Source: Marivita lacus (lineage in GTDB: Bacteria; Pseudomonadota; Alphaproteobacteria; Rhodobacterales; Rhodobacteraceae). From it: a stretch of 64,000 nucleotides of DNA. Below the pieces are notes generated by a model. The model saw nothing but the letters and a program-made list of their open reading frames with translations. It was not told where the DNA came from and searched no databases. Positions 25,858 through 33,969 of this stretch are shown here, piece after piece. The stretch covers positions 1 to 64,000 of the forward strand of contig NZ_BMFC01000007.1 of assembly GCF_014637725.1 (NCBI RefSeq), in the 5' to 3' direction. The first letter of the stretch is position 1. The number at the start of each line of letters is the position of its first letter. The position numbers and the translations under genes were made by a program.

Positions 25858-25877
25858 GCGATCGAATATCCGATCGC
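25858..25877. repeat. Perfect 7-bp inverted repeat
   Basis: GCGATCG-AATATC-CGATCGC lies 103 bp before the SH3-domain gene and 35 bases after the Crp/Fnr-type box. The arms differ from the Crp/Fnr box, so this could be a second operator. The 25676-25980 gap holds no gene. Confidence 0.4.
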
Positions 25878-25980
25878 AATGCTGGCCAAATTCCGGAAAC
25901 GAGAGACTTGAGGACGGACAAACCAAGTTTGTCCGAACCCCTTTTCCTGCAGTTCCGGACCCGGCCGAAAGGAATATCCA

Positions 25981-26622
25981 ATGATTACGAAGAAGACACT
26001 TGGGGCTACAATTGCGACTCTGGTTCTGGCAACATCGGTGTCCGCGCAAACCAATGCGACCGCGTGGACCGATCTGAATTTGCGCGCCGGTCCGGGACCA
26101 ACGTATGACATCCTGCATGTGATCCCTGCGGCGCAGGTGGTCGATGTTGATGGCTGTCTTGATGCCTCGAATTGGTGCAGCGTTACCCATGGCGAGTTCA
26201 AGGGCTGGGCGTCCGGCGAATACCTGACGGCGATGGTCGAGGCACCGATCTATTCGAACCGCGAACAATTGGCGGTTGGCACCGTGACCTATGAACGTGC
26301 TCCCGACGCTACCGTCGGTGGAGGTGCGGCCGGTGCTGTTGCTGGTGCATTGATTGCTGGCCCGATCGGTGCGGTGGTCGGGTTGGGTGTCGGGATGGGA
26401 CTCGGCGCGGCAGCCACCCCCGAGGAGCGCGTGACGACCTATGTCCGGACGAACCCGGTCGACCAGATCTATCTCGATGGCGAAGTCGTGGTGGGTGCGG
26501 GCATCCCCGAGACAGTGCAGCTTTCGGAAGTTCCTGAAAGCGAATATTATTACGCATATGTCAACGGATTGCCTGTTCTGGTCGAGAAGGAACAACGACG
26601 CGTCGTATATATCGTGCGGTGA
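25981..26622 (+). CDS. Secreted SH3-domain protein with glycine-zipper and DUF1236-like tail
   Basis: A 213-residue protein with a signal peptide (MITKKTLGATIATLVLATSV, cleavage after SAQ). Residues 30-85 are a bacterial SH3 domain (DLNLRAGPGPTYDILHVIPA, WCSVTHGEFKGWASGEYL). A glycine-zipper hydrophobic stretch follows (GAVAGALIAGPIGAVVGLGV), then a DUF1236-like C-terminus (VGAGIPETVQLSEVP, YVNGLPVLVEKEQRRVVYIV). It is probably an envelope-associated protein. Ribosome-binding sequence GAAAGGAA precedes the ATG. Two palindromes lie upstream. Confidence 0.85.
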   Translation: MITKKTLGATIATLVLATSVSAQTNATAWTDLNLRAGPGPTYDILHVIPAAQVVDVDGCLDASNWCSVTHGEFKGWASGEYLTAMVEAPIYSNREQLAVGTVTYERAPDATVGGGAAGAVAGALIAGPIGAVVGLGVGMGLGAAATPEERVTTYVRTNPVDQIYLDGEVVVGAGIPETVQLSEVPESEYYYAYVNGLPVLVEKEQRRVVYIVR

Positions 26623-26659
26623 CGTTCCATAGCCCTTCTGCAAGGCAATGTGAAAATGG

Positions 26660-26681
26660 AGGCCCGGTATACGCCGGGCCT
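26660..26681 (+). terminator. Hairpin after the SH3-domain gene
   Basis: AGGCCCGG-TATACG-CCGGGCCT forms an 8-bp stem, 38 bases after the stop, followed by TCGTTG. It is a strong stem with a poor T-run, so a likely but not ideal intrinsic terminator. Confidence 0.6.
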
Positions 26682-26846
26682 TCGTTGAAGGTGTCACATT
26701 CGCCAATGGTGTCACTGCCACCGACTTTGAAAAACCGCGCCGCTTATCGCGTGATCAGGACGCGTCATCCAAAATCAGGCAAATCCCCACGATTCAGTGG
26801 AGGATCAGAATTTGTGTTGGATGTCAGTGCGCCTCTTGAATGTTCG

Positions 26847-26876
26847 AAAAAAGCCCCACTGAACATTCAGTAGGGC
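26847..26876 (-). terminator. Intrinsic terminator of the leftward 27804-26963 operon
   Basis: On the minus strand GCCCTACTGA-ATGT-TCAGTGGGGC forms a 10-bp stem with one mismatch, followed by TTTTTT. It is about 90 bases past the stop of the SnoaL-like gene. This is a textbook Rho-independent terminator. No gene is seen between it and the SH3-gene terminator. Confidence 0.8.
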
Positions 26877-26962
26877 ATTTCGTTCATAAGCGTTGTCATG
26901 GTTCTCTTGCACTGGCGCAGGTTGGTTCGAATACTTGCTGCGAGTCGCTTTGTTCCCATGCC

Positions 26963-27376
26963 TTATGTAACGGGCGTCTGCTGGTGTGAAAGCCGCTGCC
27001 ATCTGTCGTCATCAAGCAAATAGGTTGAGGCACAAAGTGCTTTGGAGATCGGCACGTCAGGTTTTTCTGCCGAAACGCGGTATGTGAGAATGGCGATGGT
27101 ACCACGAAACGTCAGACGCCGTTCGCTGATGGAGACAGACCGCCATCCGGTCCGATCTCGTAAGTGGTTCCAGATCAGATCGCCTTGGAGGATACCCGGT
27201 GGATACGGGAAGATCATGACGGCGTTGGTGGCTGTCGTCGCACGGGCATTGTCTGCTCCACTGGTCCAGAACTGTTCCTCCATGTCCCACAGGATCTGTT
27301 GTTCGTTTGGCGGCAGTGTACCGGATTTATGTGCAGCATGAACGGGCGTCTTCACTGAAGGGTTGGACAGGTTCAT
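26963..27376 (-). CDS. SnoaL/NTF2-like small protein (paralogue of the gene at 9729)
   Basis: A 137-residue protein starting at 27376, where its ATG overlaps the TGA of the upstream gene (ATGA). It carries the blocks shared with the gene at 9729: ILWDMEEQFWTSGADNAR, FPYPPGILQGDLIW, ILTYRVSAE and LSHQQTPVT. It is translated together with the tail-anchored family A protein, which suggests that the two products work together. The reaction or ligand is unknown. Confidence 0.72.
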   Translation of the reverse strand: MNLSNPSVKTPVHAAHKSGTLPPNEQQILWDMEEQFWTSGADNARATTATNAVMIFPYPPGILQGDLIWNHLRDRTGWRSVSISERRLTFRGTIAILTYRVSAEKPDVPISKALCASTYLLDDDRWQRLSHQQTPVT

Positions 27377-27804
27377 TTGGCCACCCCCGATCCGACCAAC
27401 ATCCAAAGTTGAAACAGCACGAAAACGAACGTGAGGATCGTCCAGAGCGCGCGGCCCGGGCCGCGGCGACCGACCAGAGCCAGAGAGGCTGACCCATTAA
27501 AACTACGTATCGCCGCTTGTTCCGGAAGCAGCAGACTAAGTTCCTTGGCCATTTTTCCGTGATCATTCCCGAGCGAGGGGACGTCTTTGAATTTGGCAAG
27601 CAATTCCCCCAGCCTTTTGTGTGCGGCCTCGTCGCCCAGGATGGCAAGGTCGGCGCTCTCGCTCCAGGGATCAAGCTCGAGCCGTGCCAGCGCAGAGAGA
27701 ACTGTCACCGCTGACCCGTTCCGGTCCTCGCCGACAGACGCAAAAAGAAATCGTTCGAACTCGGGTGGGTTAGGGTTGAGAATAGTGGTTCCGCGCATCG
27801 TCAT
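27373..27804 (-). CDS. Tail-anchored small protein, family A (paralogue of the gene at 22529)
   Basis: A 143-residue protein starting at ATG 27804 (MTMRGTTILNPNPPEFERFL), or at ATG 27798. The soluble domain has LSALARLELDPWSESADLAI and VPSLGNDHGKMAKELSLLLP, close to the gene at 22529. A C-terminal helix (LWTILTFVFVLFQLWMLV) anchors it. It is coupled to the SnoaL-like gene downstream and ends at the terminator at 26847. A Crp/Fnr-type box lies about 150 bp upstream. Confidence 0.7.
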   Translation of the reverse strand: MTMRGTTILNPNPPEFERFLFASVGEDRNGSAVTVLSALARLELDPWSESADLAILGDEAAHKRLGELLAKFKDVPSLGNDHGKMAKELSLLLPEQAAIRSFNGSASLALVGRRGPGRALWTILTFVFVLFQLWMLVGSGVAK

Positions 27805-27954
27805 TCCAGTTCTGGCTTGGGGATCACAGGGGGTCTCAATCGCGCAAGCGTACGCGGTCGCCGATCCGTCTGCCCTTACACAGGTCAGTATGCGGAGCCG
27901 TCTGAGCGATTTCACGCCGAACGAATGGCCAAAGTCTGCCGCCAAGTGCTCGGG

Positions 27955-27970
27955 ACTAACCTGCATCAGT
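27955..27970. promoter_or_regulatory. Crp/Fnr-type box upstream of family A gene
   Basis: ACTAAC-CTGC-ATCAGT has one perfect ATCAGT half and a weaker ACTAAC half. Fourteen of its 16 bases plus flanks (GGACTAACCTGC-TCAGT) recur at 36643. It is 151 bp upstream of the start at 27804. Confidence 0.45.
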
Positions 27971-28091
27971 ACTGGATTGCCGAATCTGAGGTATAAGCCG
28001 AAAGTTGTTCACTTTTGCTCATGCTCGATTGAGATATCTGCAAACGTGACCTGCGGCGCACCTGCACATCATACCTGAATCGGAGACCGAC

Positions 28092-28358
28092 ATGCGCGCG
28101 AGCCATCTCACTGTCATTTACCCACATCCCTTCAGCCTGTCGGGATATCCGCACGAATTGCCGGCCGGACAATACGAGGTTCTTGTCGAAGAAGAGACCG
28201 TCACGGTGCGCGGCGTGCCCGTCTTTCGGTGGACGGCGGCATATCTGACCCTGCCCCGCACGAAAGGTGAGGCAGGTCGTAGAAAACGCCGCCCGCTCAA
28301 CGGGGCAGACCTTGTCACAGCGATGCAAAACCGACTTCCCCCCAGTCAGTACCAATAG
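28092..28358 (+). CDS. Small LPAGxY-motif protein
   Basis: An 88-residue protein with IYPHPFSLSGYPHELPAGQY, followed by EVLVEEETVTVRG. The same N-terminal pattern (PF-x-x-G-x-x-LPAG-Y) occurs in the longer protein at 35546-36079, so both belong to one small family. It ends in a basic tail (GRRKRRPLNGADLVTAM). There is no signal peptide or membrane helix. The function is unknown. Confidence 0.6.
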   Translation: MRASHLTVIYPHPFSLSGYPHELPAGQYEVLVEEETVTVRGVPVFRWTAAYLTLPRTKGEAGRRKRRPLNGADLVTAMQNRLPPSQYQ

Positions 28359-28497
28359 CACGGCAAGTCTTTCTCCGCAGGAGTATTTGAGGTAAGCATT
28401 CCCGAATGATTCAAGCTTGGCATCTATGGCGCAGCGATTGGTGTTGAGCGATGTTCGTTAGTGTTTTCTTACGCTGTGCCCAATCAAAATCCACATG

Positions 28498-28514
28498 ATC
28501 CGGACTATCCGGAT
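28498..28514. repeat. Inverted repeat ATCCGG-N5-CCGGAT
   Basis: A 6-bp perfect inverted repeat with spacer ACTAT in the gene-free stretch before the kinase 3' end. It has operator-like spacing; no known factor is assigned. Confidence 0.35.
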
Positions 28515-28538
28515 TTGCAATTTCTGCGTTTGAGGCTT

Positions 28539-28556
28539 GGAAAACCGCGGTTTTCC
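28539..28556. repeat. 18-bp perfect palindrome
   Basis: GGAAAACCGCGGTTTTCC is self-complementary over all 18 bases. It could be a protein-binding site or a small hairpin. There is no T-run after it. Confidence 0.4.
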
Positions 28557-28691
28557 GGGGTGCCAAAATGGGGGAAAAAGTGAGCCGGTCTAAGGTTCAG
28601 GTCTAATCGTGAAATTTCACTTAAGCATATGATTTGTAGAAGGTAATTTTTGATCTGCAACTCGCTTGTGCGGGGTGTCTGCATGGAGTCT

Positions 28692-28715
28692 CATATGCAC
28701 AAAAAAGTGCATATG
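28692..28715. repeat. 9-bp inverted repeat around an A6 tract
   Basis: CATATGCAC, then AAAAAA, then GTGCATATG. It lies in AT-rich DNA about 60 bases beyond the 3' end of the kinase gene. As RNA it would form a 9-bp stem with a 6-base loop, but no T-run follows on either strand. Confidence 0.45.
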
Positions 28716-28775
28716 TATTATAGGATATTATATACCTGATTTCACTTTTAATTCAAAATTATGCTGTGTGCATTC

Positions 28776-31613
28776 TCACTGAAGATCGAGCAACAAACGC
28801 ACCTTCTCGGCAAGTTGTTTGCGGCGGTAGGGTTTGCTCAGCAATTGCACACCCGGGTCGAGTCGACCTTGATGCATGATGGCTTGTTCCGTGTAGCCCG
28901 AAGTGAAGAGCACCTTTATTTCTGGACGCATCTTGAGGGCAATGTCGGCGAGCTCGCGACCGTTCATTCCATCTGGCATCACGATATCGGTGAACAGCAG
29001 GTCGAAAGACTGCGTCTGCGTCAGGGTTTCAATCGCTTCGGGTCCGGATCCCACGCCAACGACCTTGTATCCGAGCCCCAGCAACTGGGAGATCAGGTGC
29101 TCGCGCACCAACATGTCGTCCTCGACCACGAGGATACTCTCCGATCCACCGACGAGATGTTTTCCCGTGTCTGAAATTTGGTCAAGAGTGGCCTCTCCAG
29201 TCGCGCGCGGGAAATACAGCTTGATCGACGTGCCTTCGCCAGGCTCGGAATAGACGTTGATGTAACCACCCGATTGCTTGACGAAGCCGTAGACCATGCT
29301 CAGTCCCAGTCCGGAGCCCTTGCCGACCTCCTTGGTCGTGAAAAACGGCTCGAAGATGTGCGACAGGACATCCGTCGGAATGCCCTCTCCTGTGTCGGTG
29401 ATGGTAATCATCACATACTGGCCGGGAATGACGTTGTACCCACGGGCACTATAATCCTGGTCAAGCGCGGCATTGGCGGTCTCGATTGTAAGGCGACCAC
29501 CTTCCGGCATCGCGTCGCGGGCATTCAGTGACAGGTTCAATATTGCAGCATCGAGTTGTGACGGGTCAATTTCTGTCCGCCAAAGACCATCAGGACAATT
29601 CAGCCGGATATCGATATTTTCCGACAGCGTGCGACCCAACAGCCCCTCGGATCCGCGGATCAAGTCATTCACATCCATCAATTGCGGCTTCAGAGGCTGC
29701 TTGCGCGAAAAGGCAAGAAGCCGGTTGGTCAGATCGGCGCCGCGCTCCGCAGCGGTGATGATCATCTCTGCAAGCGTCCGCTGCGGCTCGCCGAGTTCAT
29801 CGCCGAGAATCTCGGCATTGCCCAATATTATCGTCAGCAGATTGTTGAAGTCATGCGCCACGCCGCCGGTCAACTGCCCTACAGCCTCCAGCTTCTGGGA
29901 CTGGCGCAACCGGTTCTCGGTGTCTCGCTTGGCGGTGACATCGGACATGCTCCCCGTCAGGCGAACTGCCTTGCCTTCGGCATCGCGGATGATGAAGGCG
30001 CGATCGACAACGATCAGCGGGAGTCCGTTTGCGTGCATGAAGCGGTATTCCTCGGTCCAGCTGTTGGCTGAGCCAGCGATCACAGCGTGAACACTTTCCA
30101 GAACCCGCGTCTTGTCCTCGGGATGTATCCGGTTGACCCAGGAGTCCGAACCGGGCTCCACCTGCGCCGGATCGTAACCGAAAGTCGATTGCAGGCTTTC
30201 GTTCCACCATTGCGTGTCGGCGATCATGTCCCAGTCCCGGATCGTCTCGTTCGTGGCCTTTGTCACAAGGGAAAAGCGCTCTTGGCTGACACGGAGCTCA
30301 GCCTCGGCGCGGCTCCGCGCGACGGCCTCCCACAACCGCTCCGCGACTGCTTCCGTCAGCGTGACGTCGCTGGACTTCCATGGGTGCGGGCTGGAGAAGT
30401 AGACCCCCAAGATTGCCCGAAGACGACCCTCCTTCAGCAGCGGAACCTTCAACAGGCTGCCGATGCCAAGATCTTCGAAAGCGGCAGGCGGGTCATTGCC
30501 TGCGATACGCTCATCCTCGAGAACGTTCTCGATGACGAGTGTCCGGCCCTCTTCGAGATGGTCCAGAACCCGGTGCCCAAAATCCTCGACGCGGTAGCCT
30601 CCAACCTGCACCGTCACCTGTTCATTGCTCCAGACACGTGGCAAGATCCGGTGTTCGTCGCTGTCATCGATGTCGGCGTAAAGCACCCAGGCGGCATTCA
30701 ATTGCTTGCCAAGCGCCTCGCAGGTCATGTCGATCAGGCTTTCCGGGCTTGCCTCTCCACGCTGCCGATCGAGGAGGTCGAGGATGAAGCCGCGACGGAC
30801 TTCCCGTGCATTCTCCTGTCGCTCGGTTGCCCGCTCCTCTGTCAGGTCGTCGATGGCCAGAAGGATGAGCTGATGGGTATTGATGCGGCGCGCGTTCAGC
30901 ATCATGACACGATGCCCGATATCATCGAAGTCGTGTTCGACCTCGAACCCGTTGAAGGTGTCGTTGTCGGGCAGAACGTCCTCGAGCAGTTCACGCAGCT
31001 TGGGGATGTCCCACTGACCGTTGCCGAGCTCATACACAAGCCGGCCCTCCGTCTCCTCGCGGTCGACCGCGAATGCGTCGAAGAACGTTTCGTTTGCCCT
31101 GAGCACCTTCAGATCCTGGTCGAGGACCAGGAAGGATACCGGCGCGGCGTCGATGATGATCTCGGCCAGGTGCTTCTGCCGTTCGGTCTCGTGGCGGTGA
31201 TCCTCCTGCGCGGTGATGTCGTCGATCGACATCAGTATCAGCGCGGGACTGAGTTCCGGGATCTGGCGCGCGTTTATCATCATGATCCGCCGACCTATGG
31301 TCTCGAAGCGATGATCCACCATGAAATCCTCGACGACCTCACTGTTCGGAAGGATGTCCTCGAGTAGCGTGCGCAACCTTGGAATGTCCCACTGTTGGTT
31401 CCCAAGATCATAGATAATGCATCCCTCTGTATCGACGGCTTTGACGTCGAATGTGTTGTAGAACCTCTTGTTGGCACCCCTGACCACGAGTTCGCTATCC
31501 AGGACGAGGAAGGGCTGCCGCATCGTGTTGAGAATGGACTGCGCGTCGAGGTTGCTCATGGAAAAGTCGCGATCTTTTGCGCTCTTTGCGGTACCATCGT
31601 CGGGGTGCTTCAT
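28776..31613 (-). CDS. Hybrid sensor histidine kinase (PAS-PAS-GAF-PAS-HisKA-HATPase-REC)
   Basis: A 945-residue soluble protein, start 31613 with AGGAAG upstream. Two related PAS domains (about residues 20-140 and 150-270; both contain LVLD and YDLGNQQWDIP/YELGNGQWDIP), a GAF domain (about 285-430), a third PAS (about 445-575), HisKA with GGVAHDFNNLLT (phospho-His587), a HATPase with NLSLNARDAMPEGG and GKGSGLGLSMVYG, and a C-terminal receiver with phospho-acceptor Asp876 in LLFTDIVMPD. With no membrane segment it should sense a cytoplasmic signal. No separate response regulator lies beside it. Confidence 0.95.
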   Translation of the reverse strand: MKHPDDGTAKSAKDRDFSMSNLDAQSILNTMRQPFLVLDSELVVRGANKRFYNTFDVKAVDTEGCIIYDLGNQQWDIPRLRTLLEDILPNSEVVEDFMVDHRFETIGRRIMMINARQIPELSPALILMSIDDITAQEDHRHETERQKHLAEIIIDAAPVSFLVLDQDLKVLRANETFFDAFAVDREETEGRLVYELGNGQWDIPKLRELLEDVLPDNDTFNGFEVEHDFDDIGHRVMMLNARRINTHQLILLAIDDLTEERATERQENAREVRRGFILDLLDRQRGEASPESLIDMTCEALGKQLNAAWVLYADIDDSDEHRILPRVWSNEQVTVQVGGYRVEDFGHRVLDHLEEGRTLVIENVLEDERIAGNDPPAAFEDLGIGSLLKVPLLKEGRLRAILGVYFSSPHPWKSSDVTLTEAVAERLWEAVARSRAEAELRVSQERFSLVTKATNETIRDWDMIADTQWWNESLQSTFGYDPAQVEPGSDSWVNRIHPEDKTRVLESVHAVIAGSANSWTEEYRFMHANGLPLIVVDRAFIIRDAEGKAVRLTGSMSDVTAKRDTENRLRQSQKLEAVGQLTGGVAHDFNNLLTIILGNAEILGDELGEPQRTLAEMIITAAERGADLTNRLLAFSRKQPLKPQLMDVNDLIRGSEGLLGRTLSENIDIRLNCPDGLWRTEIDPSQLDAAILNLSLNARDAMPEGGRLTIETANAALDQDYSARGYNVIPGQYVMITITDTGEGIPTDVLSHIFEPFFTTKEVGKGSGLGLSMVYGFVKQSGGYINVYSEPGEGTSIKLYFPRATGEATLDQISDTGKHLVGGSESILVVEDDMLVREHLISQLLGLGYKVVGVGSGPEAIETLTQTQSFDLLFTDIVMPDGMNGRELADIALKMRPEIKVLFTSGYTEQAIMHQGRLDPGVQLLSKPYRRKQLAEKVRLLLDLQ

Positions 31614-31793
31614 CTATTTCTTCCTGATGTGTGGGAAGTGGGCTCTGGTCTTGACTCCCTCGCGTAATATTAGCGTCCATGCGATGGTAGCGTCCTTAAT
31701 CTGGGTTAGTGGCCATTGATTATGGTCGCCAGCGTGAGCCAAAAGCAGATACGTGCGGTGAAGTTTCGTGCAAGGAGGCGTTGGTTTGGTGCG

Positions 31794-32144
31794 CTACTGC
31801 TGAATAGTCAGTGATCCAACCGTGAGTGGCCACCAAACGGCATAGGCCGAGAACCGAAATCTGCGATCCGGGTCAAAGCGGTCAGTGGCTTTGATCAGCC
31901 CAATCTGCGCCTGTTGCACCAAATCCGGGTCAGCCTCCCCGGTCCCTCGTTTGAGGCGCTTTGCGATCGAAGCCGCCAATGGAGCGAATGCGCGGATCAG
32001 ATGATCACGAGCGCGTCGGTCGCCATGCGACTGCCATGCGCAAATCAATGACCGCTCCTCGTCAGCAGATAGCATCCCCGAAGATCGGACGTGCCGGGTC
32101 CCGTGGATGAGAGTCCTGACAGGTTTGTTCATGGCCAAGCTCAT
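31794..32144 (-). pseudogene. Truncated RpoH-like sigma factor
   Basis: A 116-residue frame (ATG 32144, or ATG 32132) with sigma-32-like sequence: LSADEERSLICAWQSHGDRR, then DLVQQAQIGLIKATDRFDP and RFRFSAYAVWW. These are the N-terminal and 2.1-2.4 regions. The reading frame then ends after WPLTVGSLTIQQ, so regions 3 and 4, which contact the -35 element, are missing. It is either a pseudogene or a short region-2 protein. It sits divergent to the MarR gene and next to the kinase. Confidence 0.7.
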
Positions 32145-32216
32145 TTAATTTTGAAGCGATACTGAATCCTGGATCTTGAGATTGTCAAAATGATTTCGTT
32201 TCGCTATTAGTTTGTC

Positions 32217-32816
32217 ATGATCGATGAACCACAAACGCCAGACCGGATCGCAGAATTACTTGTTCATGTCGGGCGCGCGGCGCGGAGCGAAGATACAGAC
32301 TCCGGCCTGACGGCCGCCCAGTGGACCTGCCTGCGCTTTTTCGCTCGTGCCAACGGCAGCACACGTACTCCTTCGGGGTTCGCCAGCTTCCAGGCAACGA
32401 CCCGTGGCACGGCATCGCAGATCATCAAGTCGCTGGAGCGCAAGGGGCTGGTGACGGCGACTCGCTCGGACCGAGACCGTCGCAGCGTGTTTTTTGACCT
32501 GACAGGTCGCGGGCAGGCAATGCTTGCCAATGATCCGCTGCGACACCTGATTGACGTGATCGACGGGCTTGCCGCCATCGAGCGCGACAGCTTCCTGACA
32601 ACATTGTCCCGTTTGGCCGCAACATTGGCTATTCATCGGGACGCTCCTGCGTTTGGGACGTGCCAGGATTGCAGCCATTTCGCGTCATCCGGCGATACGG
32701 CCTATTGCGCCTGCATGGCCGAAGAACTGGCGGCCGTAGACATCCCGAAGCTCTGCGCAAGCTACAGGCCGACCCGCGCAGTACAGAGTCAAGGAGACCA
32801 AAATGGCGCAGACTGA
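32217..32816 (+). CDS. MarR-family regulator with cysteine-rich C-terminal extension
   Basis: A 199-residue protein with a winged helix (LTAAQWTCLRFFARANGST, SQIIKSLERKGLVTATRSDR-DRRS). Unlike standard MarR proteins of about 150 residues, it has a tail with GTCQDCSHF, YCACM and KLCASYRP. These cysteines (CX2C, CXC and a last Cys) could bind an Fe-S cluster or zinc. Its stop overlaps the next gene's start by 14 bp. Because the operon encodes Fe-S biogenesis proteins, it may sense Fe-S or iron status; that is inferred. Confidence 0.82.
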   Translation: MIDEPQTPDRIAELLVHVGRAARSEDTDSGLTAAQWTCLRFFARANGSTRTPSGFASFQATTRGTASQIIKSLERKGLVTATRSDRDRRSVFFDLTGRGQAMLANDPLRHLIDVIDGLAAIERDSFLTTLSRLAATLAIHRDAPAFGTCQDCSHFASSGDTAYCACMAEELAAVDIPKLCASYRPTRAVQSQGDQNGAD

Positions 32817-33969
32817 ACTGCCCGCTGAGCCCCGCATGATCGCCATCAGCAGTGGCAAGGGTGGAGTGGGAAAATCCACAGTCACAGCAAATATCGCTGT
32901 TGCCATGGCCGAGGCGGGCTTGCGCGTCGGAGTGGTGGATGCGGACATCTACGGGCCATCCATCCCGCGCATGCTGGGGATTCCTGCAGGCAAGCCAGCG
33001 ATGTCGCCCGCACAGAAGGTGATCCCGGCCGAGGCGCATGGGGTGAAGGTCATGTCTATGGCCATGTTATCGGACGATGACTCCCCGGCGATCCTGCGTG
33101 GGCCCATGGTGACGAAATACCTGCAGATGTTTATCCGTCAGGTGGAATGGGGCGCGCTGGACGTCCTGTTGCTTGACCTGCCGCCGGGCACGGGCGACAT
33201 CCAGCTGACCTTGGCGCAGGCCTTTCCTCTGACGGGCGCCGTGGTCGTCAGTACTCCACAGGATGTCAGCCTCAAGATTGCGCGGCGAGGCCTGCGCATG
33301 ATGGAACAGGTCAAGGTACCGATCCTTGGCGTGATCGAGAACATGAGCGGCTTTACCTGCCCGGAGTGCGGGACGGTGACGCATATTTTCCACGAGGGTG
33401 GCGGCGAAGCCATTGCGCGAGAGCTTGGCGTGGAATTCCTCGGCAAGGTACCTCTTGACCCGACAGTGGTCGATTGTGGCGACGACGGACGGCCGTTGGT
33501 TCTCGCCGCACCGGAGAGTTCTGCAGCCGCCGCGTACCGGAGCATCGCCACCAGGTTGGCCGGAAGCGCCTGCGACATCGTAGGGATCGCGACGCCCTTT
33601 GCGTGGACACTTACCGACGACACCGGAAAACCGGCGCCTGTACAGGCCCTGGTAAGTGGTCCAGCCGACCGCCTCGCGGCTCTGGATCATGCCGACGGCG
33701 CGCTCCTTTTGCGATGGGCCGACGGTGCAGATCAACGGCTGACAGACCGCGATCTGCGGCTGGTCTGCCAATGCGCACAATGCCGCGACGAAATGAGCGG
33801 CAAGCGGATTCTGAATCCTGAAAACGTGTCGCTGAATATCAACCTGACCCGAGTCTGGAGCGTCGGCAACTACGCGCTCGGCATGGCCTTCAGCGACGGC
33901 CACGATACCGGCATATACACCTTTCAGGCATTACAGACGATGGCGGGGACGGAACTGGAGGATGTCTGA
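32803..33969 (+). CDS. mrp: Mrp/NBP35-type Fe-S carrier ATPase fused to a DUF971 domain
   Basis: A 388-residue protein starting at ATG 32803 (AAGGAGACC upstream). Residues 10-260 are the Mrp/ApbC P-loop ATPase: GKGGVGKST, VVDADIYGPSIPRM, LLLDLPPGTGDIQL, and CPECG (a CxxC used to bind the cluster). The C-terminal about 90 residues are a DUF971/GBBH-like domain: LRLVCQCAQCRDEMSGKRIL, VGNYALGMAFSDGHDTGIYT. The fusion, with extra cysteines, suggests Fe-S or redox chemistry. It overlaps MarR upstream and the Nfu-like gene downstream. Confidence 0.93.
   Translation: MAQTELPAEPRMIAISSGKGGVGKSTVTANIAVAMAEAGLRVGVVDADIYGPSIPRMLGIPAGKPAMSPAQKVIPAEAHGVKVMSMAMLSDDDSPAILRGPMVTKYLQMFIRQVEWGALDVLLLDLPPGTGDIQLTLAQAFPLTGAVVVSTPQDVSLKIARRGLRMMEQVKVPILGVIENMSGFTCPECGTVTHIFHEGGGEAIARELGVEFLGKVPLDPTVVDCGDDGRPLVLAAPESSAAAAYRSIATRLAGSACDIVGIATPFAWTLTDDTGKPAPVQALVSGPADRLAALDHADGALLLRWADGADQRLTDRDLRLVCQCAQCRDEMSGKRILNPENVSLNINLTRVWSVGNYALGMAFSDGHDTGIYTFQALQTMAGTELEDV

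Larger units (their letters stand above)
28359..28775. other. AT-rich gap with several palindromes
   Basis: About 420 bases without a gene, AT-rich from about 28600 onward and so unlike its neighbours. It holds three perfect inverted repeats (28498-28514, 28539-28556, 28692-28715, listed separately) and lies downstream of the histidine kinase. No promoter or small RNA can be assigned, but the structure is more than expected by chance. Confidence 0.5.

Noticed and set aside
32173-32188. TTGAGATTGTCAA near the MarR start as a Crp/Fnr site.
   Set aside because: The spacing is one base too short for the TGAT-N4-ATCA layout; it may be a MarR site, but nothing supports that beyond position.
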